Notes: generated from the sequence alone by a model not told the origin. Positions 36,913 through 46,345 are shown, counted from the first letter of the stretch. The stretch: 48,003 bases of DNA from Myxococcaceae bacterium (GCA_019694575.1 JAIBBR010000023.1:1-48003), one strand, 5' to 3'. Numbers and translations: made by a program.

Positions 36913-39005
36913 CGCTTTTCACCTCGGGTCAAAGCAGGCAGTTGCGCCGCAGCCTGAATCAGCCCCGCGGGCTCAATCGACGTGCCAGGCACCAGCTCAC
37001 GGGCGCTCACCACCCACAAGTCAGGCACGAAGCGCGACGCAAAGTCGTACAGCGGCCGCCGCAAGTCGGGAGGCGCCAGAATCAACGCCGGGTGGCCCGC
37101 CGCCGCCAAACCCGCGGCGCGATGCTCGAGCGACGCAATCAACTTGCGCGCGGTGTCGACATCGGGAGCCAACGCCGCTTCACCGTCGCTGTTGCCCAGA
37201 CTGGCGCGCAGCAACTCTTCGGTCGAACGATCAATCGTCAGCGCGTGCACCATGCCGGTCTGCGCATCGGCCACGCGAGAGGTGATTTGACGCGAGAGCC
37301 GGCGCCGCGTCTGCTCCACCATGAAGGCCGTGTCTTTGCTCTTCGGCGCGGCGTCAGCCACCGACTCGAGCACGGTGCGAAAGTCACGCACTGAAATGCC
37401 TTCGCGCAACAGCCCACGCACCACCCGCACCAGCTCGCCCAGCGTAACGGTGCCGGGCACCGCGTCTTCCACCAACTTCGGCGATTCTTTGGCGCACACC
37501 CCGAGCAGCTCTTGCACTTCTTGCCGACCCACCAGCTCGTGCGCATTGCGGCGAATCAGCTCTGACAGGTGCGTGGTGATGACCGACGAGGGGTCAACCA
37601 AAGTCAGCCCGCGCGACTCAGCGGCGCCCCGTTCGGTCGCCAACACCCACACCGCCGGCAAGCCAAACGCCGGCTCTTTCGCCGGCAAACCTTCGAATTG
37701 CGGCGCTTGCCCCGTCGGGTCCAACGCCATCAGACGATCTAAATGCACCACACCGCGCCCTACTTCTTGGCCGCGCAGGTTCACCCGGTACTCGTTCGCT
37801 TCAAGGCGCAGGTTGTCGCGCAAGTGCACCGACGGCAACACAATGCCCAAGTCGGTCGCCAGCTGGCGGCGCAGCGCGGTGACCCGGCCCGGCAGCTCGC
37901 CGCCTTTCTCTAAGTTAATCAGCGGCAACAGCCCGTAGCCGACCTCGAGCTCTAAGGCGTCGAGGCCGAGCAAGTCTTGCACCCGGTCTGGGCCCTTTTG
38001 AGGCTCAGCCTTCACCGGCGCTGCGCTCGCCTGCGACTGCGCCCGTTCTGCCCGGCGCGCCAAGAGGTAAGTGCCCGCCGCCATCGCCCCGAACAAAAAG
38101 GTAGGCAGCCCCGGCAGCACCGCCAACAGCCCGAGCAAGCCCGCGGTGTATCTCAGCACCCGCGGCTGCCCGAAGAGCTGGCCGCTCACCTGGCTGCCCA
38201 AGTCGCTGCCGGTGGCCCGCGTCACCACAATGCCCGCGGCGGTTGAAATCAGCAGCGCCGGCAGCTGCGAAGCCAAACCGTCGCCCACCGTCAAAATCGT
38301 GTAGTTCTCGACCGCCGCCGAGAGCGACATTTTGTCGCGCAGCAACCCAGCGAGCAAACCGCCGACCACGTTGATGGCGGTAATCACCAAGCCGGCGACC
38401 GCGTCTCCGCGAACGAACTTGCTCGCGCCGTCCATCGCGCCGAAGAACTCGGTCTCTTGCTCCAGCGTCGTGCGGCGGGCGCGGGCCTCGCGATCAGTGA
38501 TGATGCCCGCCGCCAAGTCGGCGTCGATCGCCATTTGCTTGCCCGGCAACGCGTCTAACGTGAAGCGCGCGGCCACTTCAGAAATGCGGCCCGAGCCCTT
38601 GGTGATCACCGCGAAGTTCACCACCAACAAAATCAGAAACACCACCGCGCCGACGATCAAACTGCCGCCAATCGCGAAACGACCGAACGCTTCAATCACG
38701 TGGCCGGCTGCCCCGGTGCCGTCACCACCGTGCAGCAAAATGAGCCGCGTGGTCGCCACGTTCAAGCTCAGGCGAAAGAGCGTGCTGATCAACAACACCG
38801 AGGGAAAAACCGAAAAATCGAGTGGACGCTTCAACCCCAACGCCACCAATAGAATCAGCACCGACCCCGCGAGGTTCAGCGCCAATAAGCCGTCCATCAG
38901 CGGCGCCGGCACCGGCACCACCAAAATCGCCAACACACAGAGCACCGCAATCGCCAAAAAGGCTTCGGCTGAAACGCGCGGTGTATTGGCGGAAGGCTCG
39001 CTCAT
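36909..39005 (-). CDS. flhA: Flagellar export gate protein FlhA
   Basis: A 698-residue protein with about eight N-terminal TM segments and a large cytoplasmic C-terminal domain. The FHIPEP-family signature is present (RISEVAARFTLDALPGKQMAIDADL). It forms the nonameric ring that receives chaperone-substrate complexes and uses proton motive force. Its start overlaps the flhB stop. Confidence 0.98.
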   Translation of the reverse strand: MSEPSANTPRVSAEAFLAIAVLCVLAILVVPVPAPLMDGLLALNLAGSVLILLVALGLKRPLDFSVFPSVLLISTLFRLSLNVATTRLILLHGGDGTGAAGHVIEAFGRFAIGGSLIVGAVVFLILLVVNFAVITKGSGRISEVAARFTLDALPGKQMAIDADLAAGIITDREARARRTTLEQETEFFGAMDGASKFVRGDAVAGLVITAINVVGGLLAGLLRDKMSLSAAVENYTILTVGDGLASQLPALLISTAAGIVVTRATGSDLGSQVSGQLFGQPRVLRYTAGLLGLLAVLPGLPTFLFGAMAAGTYLLARRAERAQSQASAAPVKAEPQKGPDRVQDLLGLDALELEVGYGLLPLINLEKGGELPGRVTALRRQLATDLGIVLPSVHLRDNLRLEANEYRVNLRGQEVGRGVVHLDRLMALDPTGQAPQFEGLPAKEPAFGLPAVWVLATERGAAESRGLTLVDPSSVITTHLSELIRRNAHELVGRQEVQELLGVCAKESPKLVEDAVPGTVTLGELVRVVRGLLREGISVRDFRTVLESVADAAPKSKDTAFMVEQTRRRLSRQITSRVADAQTGMVHALTIDRSTEELLRASLGNSDGEAALAPDVDTARKLIASLEHRAAGLAAAGHPALILAPPDLRRPLYDFASRFVPDLWVVSARELVPGTSIEPAGLIQAAAQLPALTRGEKR

Positions 39006-40075
39006 CGCAGCGCTCCCGCCGCTTGCCCTTGAAGGCGCCCGGTAACCCGGTAAACGAAGGCCAGCACCGCCGCTACCGCTTTGTACGTTTCAGCTGGCAC
39101 CTGCCCGCCCACTTTCACCCGGCGGTACAACAACCGCGTGAGGGCAATGTCTTCGACAATTGGAATGCCGTTGGCCCGCGCCAAATCGCGCATGATCTCG
39201 GCCAGCTGCCCTTTGCCTTTGGCGATGACTTTGGGCGCCCGGCTTTCGTCGCGCCGGTAGCGAATGGCAACCGCCACGTGCGTCGGGTTCACCAACACCG
39301 CGTCGGCGCGAGGCACTTCAACCGCCACCCGGCCCTTGGCCAATTCGCGTGAACGCTTTTTGCGGCGCATGCGCATGAGCGGGTCGCCCTCTTCTTCTTT
39401 GTATTCGCGCTTGGCTTCTTCGGGCGTCATTTTCATTTTGGAGCGAAAGCGAAGGTGGGCCACTGCAAGGTCCGCACCGGCGAGTACCGCCATAACCGTC
39501 AGCACTTTGACGGCCGCTTTACCCAATGGCTCAAAGATGGCGCCCACTTGCGCCGCTGCCGGGGCGTCTAGCAACTTGGGCAGCGTCATGAATTCGTCGC
39601 GCAGCGCCAGGTACGCCACCCACCCCACCGCAGCTACCTTGAGCGCCGCCAGGCCTAAGTCGATCAGAAACTCCCGCGTGAAGAGCCGCGACAGCTTGCC
39701 CTGCGTCATTCGCGAAACGTCAGGCAAAGCCAGCTCAGGCCAAAAACCTCCCCGGGTTTGGGCCAAGGTGGCCGACGCCGCCAAGAGCGCTCCCGCCGCG
39801 CAGACTTGGGCTGGCCCCACCAAGGCCTTGGCCACCGAGTCCCACAGCGTCGCATAAGGTGTGGTGGGCGCCGCGGTCAGCGTGTTTTGCACCAGCCGCA
39901 CCAGCGCGTCGGTGAACGGAGCGGCCGACGACACCAACGCCAAGGTGCCCCCCACCATGCCCGCCAAGGCAATTGCGTCGCGGCCGACGGGCATTTGCCC
40001 TTCGTCGTAAGCCTGGCGAACGCGCCGCTCGCTGATCTGGTTTGTCTTATCGTCAGCTTCACTGCTCTCGGCCAT
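39002..40075 (-). CDS. flhB: Flagellar export switch protein FlhB
   Basis: A 357-residue membrane protein with four TM segments and a cytoplasmic tail. The autocleavage motif NPTH lies at residues 263-266 within VLVNPTHVAVAIRY, so the rod/hook to filament substrate switch should work normally. The connector KMKMTPEEAKREYKEEEGDP is canonical. Confidence 0.98.
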   Translation of the reverse strand: MAESSEADDKTNQISERRVRQAYDEGQMPVGRDAIALAGMVGGTLALVSSAAPFTDALVRLVQNTLTAAPTTPYATLWDSVAKALVGPAQVCAAGALLAASATLAQTRGGFWPELALPDVSRMTQGKLSRLFTREFLIDLGLAALKVAAVGWVAYLALRDEFMTLPKLLDAPAAAQVGAIFEPLGKAAVKVLTVMAVLAGADLAVAHLRFRSKMKMTPEEAKREYKEEEGDPLMRMRRKKRSRELAKGRVAVEVPRADAVLVNPTHVAVAIRYRRDESRAPKVIAKGKGQLAEIMRDLARANGIPIVEDIALTRLLYRRVKVGGQVPAETYKAVAAVLAFVYRVTGRLQGQAAGALR

Positions 40076-40078
40076 GCG

Positions 40079-40831
40079 TCACCCTGGCTGGCCGTGAAAA
40101 GTGCGCAGCGCCGCCTGCGCGGTGATGTGCGCGATGTGCGGCAAGAGCGCGTAGACGGCGGTGCCTCCCGCCAGAATGGCCACCGCGAAACCCACGCTCG
40201 AAATCTGAATTTGCGGCGCGGCCCGCCCCATGATGCCGAGCACCGCGTGGCCAAAGGTGACGGCGGCGAGCAGCGGCAGCCCCAAACGAATCGCCAAGGT
40301 GACGGCGTAAATCGATTGCACCACCACCCCTTGCGCCAGGGTGCCCAAACCGTCGACCGTGCCCGGGGGTACCTGGTGCACCGAGAGCGCCAGCCACCCC
40401 AGCGCTTCTCGGTGAATGCCCAGCGCCACCGCGACGCCAATGGTCACCCACGAAAAAAGCTGGCCCAACATGGTCGACTCGGTGCCGTTGACCGGGTCTA
40501 ACAACGCGCCGAAGCCAAAGCCCATTGACGTGCCGGCCAACTGCCCCGCGGTCTGCGCCGCGTCGAGAATGATGCGCGCACTCAGGCCCGCGCACAGACC
40601 CATCACCGTCTCGGCCATTGCCTGCGCCCCCAACCCCAGAAAAGTGCCCGGCACGTCAGCGTGAGGGTAACCCGCGCCCGAAAACGCCACCGCGGCCACC
40701 ACTGTGGCGAGCGCCATTCGCGAGCGCATGGGCACACCGCGCATGCCCAACAGCGGAGCCGACATGCACAACGCCGCCGCTCTGAAGATGAGGAGCAGCA
40801 AGCCGTACGCCGCTGGCAGATCGACGCGCAT
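40079..40831 (-). CDS. fliR: Flagellar export gate protein FliR
   Basis: A 250-residue membrane protein with six TM segments. FRAAALCMSAPLLGMRGVPMRSR and the IILDAAQTAGQLAGTSMGFGFG region are family typical. The ATG at 40831 lies two bases after fliQ; the longer in-frame start would lie within fliQ. Confidence 0.95.
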   Translation of the reverse strand: MRVDLPAAYGLLLLIFRAAALCMSAPLLGMRGVPMRSRMALATVVAAVAFSGAGYPHADVPGTFLGLGAQAMAETVMGLCAGLSARIILDAAQTAGQLAGTSMGFGFGALLDPVNGTESTMLGQLFSWVTIGVAVALGIHREALGWLALSVHQVPPGTVDGLGTLAQGVVVQSIYAVTLAIRLGLPLLAAVTFGHAVLGIMGRAAPQIQISSVGFAVAILAGGTAVYALLPHIAHITAQAALRTFHGQPG

Positions 40832-40833
40832 GG

Positions 40834-41103
40834 CTAGAAGCCGTGCCCCGACATGCGCTCCATCGCATGGGCCAAGAAAGACGCCATGCGCTCCATCATC
40901 CACCCGCCGAGCAACGCGCAGGTGCCCACCGCCACACCGATGCGCGGCAAGAAGCCAACCGAAGGGTCATTGATTTGCGTCGCCGCCTGCAGCACACCCA
41001 AGAGCAAGCCCGCGACGAAGAGGCCTAAAAAAAGTGGGCCGCCCACCACCGCCAGCAAGGTGAGCGCTTCGTGCACCAGCGCCGAGGGCATTTCTGAGCT
41101 CAT
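40834..41103 (-). CDS. fliQ: Flagellar export gate protein FliQ
   Basis: An 89-residue protein with two TM hairpin helices. GLLLGVLQAATQINDPSVGFLPRI is the FliQ signature (in most members LQAxTQIxExTLxFxPK). Its ATG overlaps the fliP stop as ATGA. Confidence 0.96.
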   Translation of the reverse strand: MSSEMPSALVHEALTLLAVVGGPLFLGLFVAGLLLGVLQAATQINDPSVGFLPRIGVAVGTCALLGGWMMERMASFLAHAMERMSGHGF

Positions 41104-41792
41104 GCGAAGCTCCGCACCAAGGTGCCGGCCAGCAGGTGCCAGCCGCCCGCGAGCAAGAAAACGCCAATTTTGAGCGGCAATGAAACGAGCGTGGGCGGCA
41201 CCATCATCATGCCCAGTGACATCAAAATCGCTGACACCAACAGGTCGATGACCAAGAGTGGAATGAAGATGAACAACCCCATGCGAAACGCCGTGGTGAG
41301 CTCAGAAACCATGAACGCGGGTATGGCAATCGACAGGGGAATGTCGTCGACCGTCACCGGCGCGTCAGTCTTGGCGATGTCGTAGAAAAGCCGCAGATCT
41401 TCAGTGCGCGTTTGCTTGAGCAGAAAGCCGCGCACCGGGCCTGACGCGCGGGCAAGCGCTTCTTCATGGCTGATGCGATCTTCAAAATAGGGCCCGAGCG
41501 CCTCTTGGTAAACCTGCGTGCCCGTCGGCGCCATGACGAAGGCCGAGAGCGCCAGCGAGAGCGCAATCACCACCTGGTTCGGCGGCAGCTGCGGCGTACC
41601 CAACGCCTGCCTTACGAATGAAAGCACAATCACAATGCGGGTGAAGGAGGTGATCGAAATCAACACTGCGGTGGCGAACGACAACACGGTGAGCAGCAAA
41701 AAGAGCTTCACCGATGAAGAGCCGCCGCCGTTGACGGTGAGCTGCACACCGGGCTCTGCCACTGCCCACACCATGTTGCGCCAGGCTTTCAT
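41100..41792 (-). CDS. fliP: Flagellar export gate protein FliP
   Basis: A 230-residue protein. The first conserved block SFTRIVIVLSFVRQALGTPQLPPNQV and the second block FIPLLVIDLLVSAILMSLGMMMVPP are intact. A cleavable signal is not obvious; the N-terminal 25 residues are short and polar. The start overlaps the fliO stop. Confidence 0.97.
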   Translation of the reverse strand: MKAWRNMVWAVAEPGVQLTVNGGGSSSVKLFLLLTVLSFATAVLISITSFTRIVIVLSFVRQALGTPQLPPNQVVIALSLALSAFVMAPTGTQVYQEALGPYFEDRISHEEALARASGPVRGFLLKQTRTEDLRLFYDIAKTDAPVTVDDIPLSIAIPAFMVSELTTAFRMGLFIFIPLLVIDLLVSAILMSLGMMMVPPTLVSLPLKIGVFLLAGGWHLLAGTLVRSFA

Positions 41793-42355
41793 GCCACGCG
41801 CCCCTGCAGACCACGGGCCAATTTTTGACGCAGCTCGAGATCTTCAACGCTTTCATCGAGCAGCGATTGAAACGAGTCGGGCTCGGTAGCGGCGAAGTCG
41901 TTGGGTTGAGGCGGCGGCGAAGCAACGGGAGCCACCACACAGGTCAAGGGCAATGGCGTCGCACGCGGGCCGGGCAGTGCCTGCGCCGTCGCTTCGGTCG
42001 AGGGCCGCGAAGCGAGCAACACCAGGCCTGCTTCACTCGAGCCAATCAGCAACATTTCGCTGCCCATGCGAGCCACCAGCAATGAACGCTTCGGCCCCAC
42101 CGCGGTGGTCTCGAGAACCTGCACATGCCGGGTGACTGTTTGCCGACGGCGGCGCGCCCACAGCGCCACCGCGAGCAGCGCCAGCACCACCAGGGCCGGG
42201 GCCACCCAACCGAAGAACACGGGTTCAGAGGTGCCCGGCGGGTTGTCGAGCGGCGCAGCTTGCTGCCCAGCCGAGGTGCGGGCCGGCGCTGCCGCGGGCG
42301 ATGCGGGCAAAGCAAGGGCCTGCACGTCGGGCGACGTGCCGTTGGCGGTGGTCAT
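41789..42355 (-). CDS. fliO: FliO-like flagellar assembly protein
   Basis: A 188-residue protein with an Ala/Pro-rich N-terminus, one TM segment (about 46-66) followed by RRRR, and a small beta domain with VLETTAVGPKRSLLVARMGSEMLLIGSS, the FliO core. A Pro/Asp-rich tail of about 60 residues follows. FliO helps assemble the FliP pentamer. Confidence 0.88.
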   Translation of the reverse strand: MTTANGTSPDVQALALPASPAAAPARTSAGQQAAPLDNPPGTSEPVFFGWVAPALVVLALLAVALWARRRRQTVTRHVQVLETTAVGPKRSLLVARMGSEMLLIGSSEAGLVLLASRPSTEATAQALPGPRATPLPLTCVVAPVASPPPQPNDFAATEPDSFQSLLDESVEDLELRQKLARGLQGRVA

Positions 42356-42390
42356 GGCGTGGGTCCCCTTTTTTTTAAACGGTGGAGCAA

Positions 42391-42696
42391 TCAGCGCAAG
42401 CGGGCGATGCGCTCTGAACGGCTGACGATGTCGGTGATGCGAATGCCGAATTTGTCGTTGACCACCACGGCTTCTCCGCGGGCAATCAGGCGATCATTGA
42501 CCACGATGTCGAGCGGCTCACCGGCGATCTTGTCGAGCTCCACCACTGAGCCCGGCGCGAGGGCGAGCAAGTCGTTGATCGTCATGCGCGTGCGGCCGAG
42601 CTGAACGGTGACGTCGAGCGGCACGTCGAGCAACATGTCAAAGCGGCGCTGCGGCTTGGCCAGAGCATCGGTGTCTGCGTTGTCAGAGGGGCTCAT
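42391..42696 (-). CDS. fliN: Flagellar motor switch protein FliN
   Basis: A 101-residue SpoA-domain protein. LLDVPLDVTVQLGRTRMTINDLLALAPGSVVELDK and GEPLDIVVNDRLIARGEAVVVNDKFGIRITDI are canonical. It forms the bottom of the C-ring with FliM. Confidence 0.97.
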   Translation of the reverse strand: MSPSDNADTDALAKPQRRFDMLLDVPLDVTVQLGRTRMTINDLLALAPGSVVELDKIAGEPLDIVVNDRLIARGEAVVVNDKFGIRITDIVSRSERIARLR

Positions 42697-42729
42697 GGGC
42701 GGTTCTCCTTTTCATTCATTCAAAAGCGT

Positions 42730-43737
42730 TCAGGCAGCGGCCGACACGTCGAGGGTTGCTTTGTGTTTGCCGTCGAGCGTTTTTTCGAGCACCAGCGCAT
42801 TGCTGCCGCCCACGACGTGCGGGTGCCCGGTCATTTTGGCGCGGCCTTCGACCGTCACGGTGATCGCCGCGCCTTCGTCGCTGTCGAGCATCAGCACGTC
42901 GCCCACTTCGAGCGACAACAGCCGCGAAATCGGCAACGCCACGTGACCCAGCTCGGCGCACAGCTCGACTTCAATCTGCTCGAGCTCGCGCTGCAGCGCC
43001 GCGGTGAACTTGGCATCTTGCCCGGTGCTGACCCGCATGGGCGACGAGAGCAGCTTCTTCACGCCTTCGACAGCCGCGAAGGGTATCGCCAGCTGCAACC
43101 GGCCAGTGAGCGCCCCGCTGATTTCGAAGGTTGAAAGAATGGCCGCTTCGTTGTGGGGGGCAATGGTGGCCAACCGCGGGTCAGACTCGAAGCGCAGTAC
43201 TTCAGGGCGAAACGGCAACACTGACGCCCAGGCCCGGGTCATCGCGTCGGTGAGCAAGCCCAACAGGCGCTTCAACACCAAGCGTTCGACTGACGTGAGC
43301 TCTCGGCGTGGCTCGACCGCGCTTTCGTCAGGGCGCACTTTGCGGTCACCCAGCGCGGCGGCGAGCAACGCTTCACCCAGGCCCGGCTCGAGCACCGCCA
43401 AGGCCAAGCCGTGGCCCTGCCCCAGCGACAACACACCGACGATGGTGGGCGGCGCGAGCAGCGAATTGAAGTCGACGAACTTCATCAACGTGGCCGGGCT
43501 AGAGCTGATTTTCAAATTCAACCGGGTGCGGCCGGCGAGGCCCGTGGCCAACATCGAAGAAATTTGCTCGTTGATGGCGTCGAGCGTCGGCATCTGCCCG
43601 CGAATAATGCGATCGCGGCTGGTCAGGTCATAAGGAGCGACTTGCTTACCCTGGCCCGGCGCCGGCTCGGGCTCTACCCGGCCGTCTTTGATCGCGTCCA
43701 TCAACGCATTGACTTCATCGCTGTTGAGCGTAGCCAT
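42730..43737 (-). CDS. fliM: Flagellar motor switch protein FliM
   Basis: A 335-residue C-ring protein. The N-terminal LNSDEVNALMDAIKDG resembles the CheY-binding EIDALL helix, followed by the CheC-like middle domain (about 45-230) and a C-terminal SpoA domain (LPISRLLSLEVGDVLML). It follows fliL by 12 bp. Confidence 0.96.
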   Translation of the reverse strand: MATLNSDEVNALMDAIKDGRVEPEPAPGQGKQVAPYDLTSRDRIIRGQMPTLDAINEQISSMLATGLAGRTRLNLKISSSPATLMKFVDFNSLLAPPTIVGVLSLGQGHGLALAVLEPGLGEALLAAALGDRKVRPDESAVEPRRELTSVERLVLKRLLGLLTDAMTRAWASVLPFRPEVLRFESDPRLATIAPHNEAAILSTFEISGALTGRLQLAIPFAAVEGVKKLLSSPMRVSTGQDAKFTAALQRELEQIEVELCAELGHVALPISRLLSLEVGDVLMLDSDEGAAITVTVEGRAKMTGHPHVVGGSNALVLEKTLDGKHKATLDVSAAA

Positions 43738-43749
43738 CGCGTCGGGCCC

Positions 43750-44256
43750 TCATTGAATGACGATGTCGGTGATGTACACGGCGCGCGGCGTCACGCTGGG
43801 CACGGTGGCCTTCAACTTGTTGAACAGCGCCTCTTTGGTCTTCTCGATGCCGTCGCTGCCACGCAGCTCTTCGAGCGTGCGGTCAGACAAGTAAGCGATG
43901 AAAGCTTCGCGCACCTTGGGCAGGTGCGGGTTGAGGCTGTCTTTGTCTTTGTCGTTCGCCAGCTCGATTTCAAACGAAAGCCGGGCGTAGCGGTCAACTT
44001 CGGGGTTGCGCAAGTGCACCACGAAGTCAGCCAGCCGCAGCGTGGGGCCAATGCCCCCGGGCCCGGGCCCCGCCTCTTTGCCCCCTTCAGCGGCGCCGTG
44101 CTCTTCTTTCGCCGGAGCAGGCGCGGGCGCGGCGGCCGGCTTCAGCAACAACACACCGAGCACTCCCGTCAAGAGCACGCTGTTGATGATCAAAAAAATC
44201 GGTACAGCCTTGCTCTTCTTTGGAGGCGGGGTGTCAGTGGCTGTCGCGTCGGTCAT
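43750..44256 (-). CDS. fliL: Flagellar basal body-associated protein FliL
   Basis: A 168-residue single-pass inner-membrane protein with TM at about 17-38, an Ala/Pro/Glu/Gly linker and a periplasmic FliL domain. The C-terminus SVTPRAVYITDIVIQ matches the family ending (VxxVyfteFviQ). FliL rings surround the stators. It is the first gene after the sigma-54 promoter described below. Confidence 0.94.
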   Translation of the reverse strand: MTDATATDTPPPKKSKAVPIFLIINSVLLTGVLGVLLLKPAAAPAPAPAKEEHGAAEGGKEAGPGPGGIGPTLRLADFVVHLRNPEVDRYARLSFEIELANDKDKDSLNPHLPKVREAFIAYLSDRTLEELRGSDGIEKTKEALFNKLKATVPSVTPRAVYITDIVIQ

Positions 44257-44285
44257 TTGTCACGCCCCTTACCTGCGAAAGAAAA

Positions 44286-44301
44286 AGCAAAGGCCATGCC
44301 T
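44286..44301 (-). promoter_or_regulatory. Sigma-54 promoter of the fliL operon
   Basis: On the minus strand AGGCAT-N5-TTTGC-type element: AGGCATGGCCTTTGCT keeps the invariant GG and GC at the correct spacing, with mismatches at the first and sixth consensus bases. A T-rich stretch follows, and fliL starts about 30 bases downstream with an AAGGGG ribosome-binding site. Confidence 0.6.
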
Positions 44302-44348
44302 GCCCCGTTCTCTCTCGAAGCGCGCGTCAAGCCCCTGACAACGGGCGC

Positions 44349-44369
44349 GCGGCGTCAAGCGGGTGACGC
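44349..44369. promoter_or_regulatory. Candidate enhancer-binding site for the fliL sigma-54 promoter
   Basis: GCGGCGTCAAG at 44349-44359 is identical to the 11-mer upstream of the flgF sigma-54 promoter. Here it also forms an inverted repeat, GCGTCA-N6-TGACGC (44352-44369), centred about 85 bp before the predicted start. Confidence 0.45.
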
Positions 44370-44389
44370 GGTGGGAGTGCCCCGCTGAC

Positions 44390-45163
44390 TCATGGCGCCG
44401 CCAGGTTCATGACGTCATGGGTTGACAGCTCGACGACCAGCTCGATTCGGCGGTTGGCTTCACGGCCGGCCAGGGTGTCGTTCGACGCAATGGGGTGCGC
44501 CGACCCCATGCCCGCGGCTGAAAGCAGCTCGGGTTTTATCTGGTGGCCTCGCTCGAGGTACGACACCACCGTCACCGCGCGCGCGGCTGAAAGGTCCCAG
44601 TTGTTGCGGTAGCCACTGCCTTGCAGCGCGCCGTCGTCAGTGTGCCCTTCGACCCGAACTTTGTCGTCCATGGTGGCGAGCTCGGCGGCAATGGCGTCAA
44701 TCACCGGCAACGCTTCGGGGCGCAAGGCAGCCTGGGCCGGGTCAAAAAAGTGCGACGCCGCCAAACGCACCGCCAGCTTGCCGGGCTGGGCTTCGAGCGT
44801 CACCGCGTTGACCGCGTTTCTTTCGAGCAAGAAGGGCTTTAACTTGCGCTCCATCTTCTTGCGCAGTTTTTCCACCGCCTGAATGTTCTGCGTACTCTGG
44901 TAGTTCGACGAGCCGGTGTTCGCCGCGCAGCCACCTTCTGACGGAGGCCCGTCGAAAATCGGCAACGCATTGACACCACCGGTGCCGCTGAAATGCAGCG
45001 CCCATTTGATCGAATTGGCGGTCTGCACCAGCTTCTTGTTGTCGACGCGGCTGACCGAATACATCACCACGAAGAAGGCGAAGAGCAAGGTAATGAAGTC
45101 GGCGTACGACACCAGCCACCGCTCGTGATTTTCGTGCTCTTCGTGCTTGTGCTTCTTCGCCAT
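44390..45163 (-). CDS. motB: Flagellar stator protein MotB
   Basis: A 257-residue stator protein. The single TM SYADFITLLFAFFVVMYS carries the essential proton-binding Asp22. The C-terminal OmpA-like domain (about 150-250) has VRVEGHTDD, AARAVTVVSYL and NRRIELVV for peptidoglycan anchoring. The ATG at 45163 is chosen because AAAGGG precedes it and the Lys-rich MAKKHKHEEH start is typical. A longer TTG-initiated frame has no MotB character. It is separated from motA by an opposite-strand gene. Confidence 0.96.
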   Translation of the reverse strand: MAKKHKHEEHENHERWLVSYADFITLLFAFFVVMYSVSRVDNKKLVQTANSIKWALHFSGTGGVNALPIFDGPPSEGGCAANTGSSNYQSTQNIQAVEKLRKKMERKLKPFLLERNAVNAVTLEAQPGKLAVRLAASHFFDPAQAALRPEALPVIDAIAAELATMDDKVRVEGHTDDGALQGSGYRNNWDLSAARAVTVVSYLERGHQIKPELLSAAGMGSAHPIASNDTLAGREANRRIELVVELSTHDVMNLAAP

Positions 45164-45262
45164 GGTGCGCGCACCCTTTGAAGAAGCCCATCGACACGTT
45201 TCGCGAGCGCCTAAAGGTGTACCTGCGCACACACCTCGACAGGCATGGGTGGGCTCTGACAA

Positions 45263-45282
45263 GACGAGCGGTTGAGCTCGTC
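45263..45282 (-). terminator. Inverted repeat upstream of motB, possible terminator
   Basis: A perfect 7-bp stem with a 6-base loop followed on the minus strand by TTGTC. It lies about 100 bp upstream of motB, after the motA 3'-end remnant, as would be expected of a terminator that once followed motA. Confidence 0.4.
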
Positions 45283-45294
45283 TGACGCAGGCTG

Positions 45295-45337
45295 GCTCAT
45301 CAAAGCCGAGCTACGCCGCCTTCGGCGGAGCCGCCGC
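45295..45337 (-). pseudogene. Remnant copy of the motA 3' end
   Basis: Thirty bases (45308-45337) match the end of motA (46404-46433) at 28 positions, and the adjoining 13 bases match with short gaps. Read on the minus strand it still encodes AAPPKAA followed by TAG, like the AAPAKAA-stop end of MotA. Homology stops upstream of this. Together the two copies flank the inserted plus-strand gene as direct repeats. Confidence 0.7.
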
Positions 45338-45484
45338 AGCTGCGTTTAAACACCGCTTCTGCCGAAAAACCCGCCCTCGCCCAAACTCGTCACCATCGAC
45401 AGACCTTCGGACCTTCCTGCAGTGGGGGACTTTCCGGTGACTGGTAGCTTTGCAACCGGTCGTTGCGGGGTACGTCTACCTTCC

Positions 45485-46345
45485 ATGAACGCTCAAATCT
45501 CCCCTACCCTGTTTCGTCCCCTACCCCTTATGCTGGTGCTCGCACTGGCACGGGCCGCGTCAGCCGCCGCCGAACCCGCCCCCACCCCGCTTCTGAGCAG
45601 GGGTGAGACCGCGCTTCGAGCCTCCTTCTACCTGAACACCGTGCCCACCCTGGTCGAGATGGTGGGCGACATGCAGAAAGACATTCTCGATTCGCTCGAG
45701 CTCGATGCGAAGAAGCGCGCCATCGTCGAGAAGGCACTCACCGAGCTGTGGGCCGAAAAACAGCTGTACGCCAATGCCGCGGCCATTCTCGAAAAGCAGC
45801 TCGCCCCTGACGTCTTGGACGCAGCGATTCGCCAGATGACTCCCGAAGTGCAGGCGATGGTGCGGGCTGGCATCAGCGACGCCAGTCCCGAACAGGCGAA
45901 GGCGTGGCTTGACGCCGCGAAGAAGCAGCCCGATGCAAAGGAACGTGACGCCCTGGCCCGCCGTATTTCCGTGCACCTGCCCCGGCCTGGCCCGCTCAAA
46001 GAGCTGCTCCTCCAGGTCGGAGAGGTGATGGCCGACGTTGCCCAGGTTGCGTCAGGTTCTGACGAGCTGCGCGCCGCCCTGCACAAGACACTCAGTGAAG
46101 GCGTCGCGCCGATGATGGCGGCCATGGAGGTAAAAGAAACGATGATCGCGGGAACCATTATCGCGTACCGCGATCAGCCCACCGCCAAGATGCGGTTCCT
46201 CGCTGACGCTCTCGATTCGGCCAGCGGGCGGCAGCTGCAGTCGGCGGCGTTGGCCAGTCTGTTGGGTGGAGCGAAGCAGACGCGTGAGCAGCTCGTGGCG
46301 CGCCTTCAGGCCGAGCTGAAGCCGGCCACCAAGAAGAAGAAATGA
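45485..46345 (+). CDS. Secreted helical protein inserted between motA and motB
   Basis: A 286-residue protein with a signal peptide (MLVLALARAASAAAE region) and an all-helical mature part rich in Ala, Leu, Lys and Glu, ending in KKKK. The pattern of two similar helical segments (FYLNTVPTLVEMVGDMQKDIL and LLLQVGEVMADVAQVASG) resembles DUF2059-like periplasmic proteins, but I would not assign the family. The ATG at 45485 is preferred over 45422 because the signal peptide begins there. It runs opposite to the flanking stator genes and is convergent with motA. Confidence 0.7.
   Translation: MNAQISPTLFRPLPLMLVLALARAASAAAEPAPTPLLSRGETALRASFYLNTVPTLVEMVGDMQKDILDSLELDAKKRAIVEKALTELWAEKQLYANAAAILEKQLAPDVLDAAIRQMTPEVQAMVRAGISDASPEQAKAWLDAAKKQPDAKERDALARRISVHLPRPGPLKELLLQVGEVMADVAQVASGSDELRAALHKTLSEGVAPMMAAMEVKETMIAGTIIAYRDQPTAKMRFLADALDSASGRQLQSAALASLLGGAKQTREQLVARLQAELKPATKKKK

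Larger units (their letters stand above)
45164..45484. other. Intergenic region between motB and the inserted plus-strand gene
   Basis: About 320 bp without an intact gene. It holds a perfect 7-bp inverted repeat GACGAGC-N6-GCTCGTC at 45263-45282 (terminator-like on the minus strand, followed by TTGT) and a 43-bp copy of the motA 3' end. It must also contain the promoters for motB and for the plus-strand gene; none could be fixed. Confidence 0.5.
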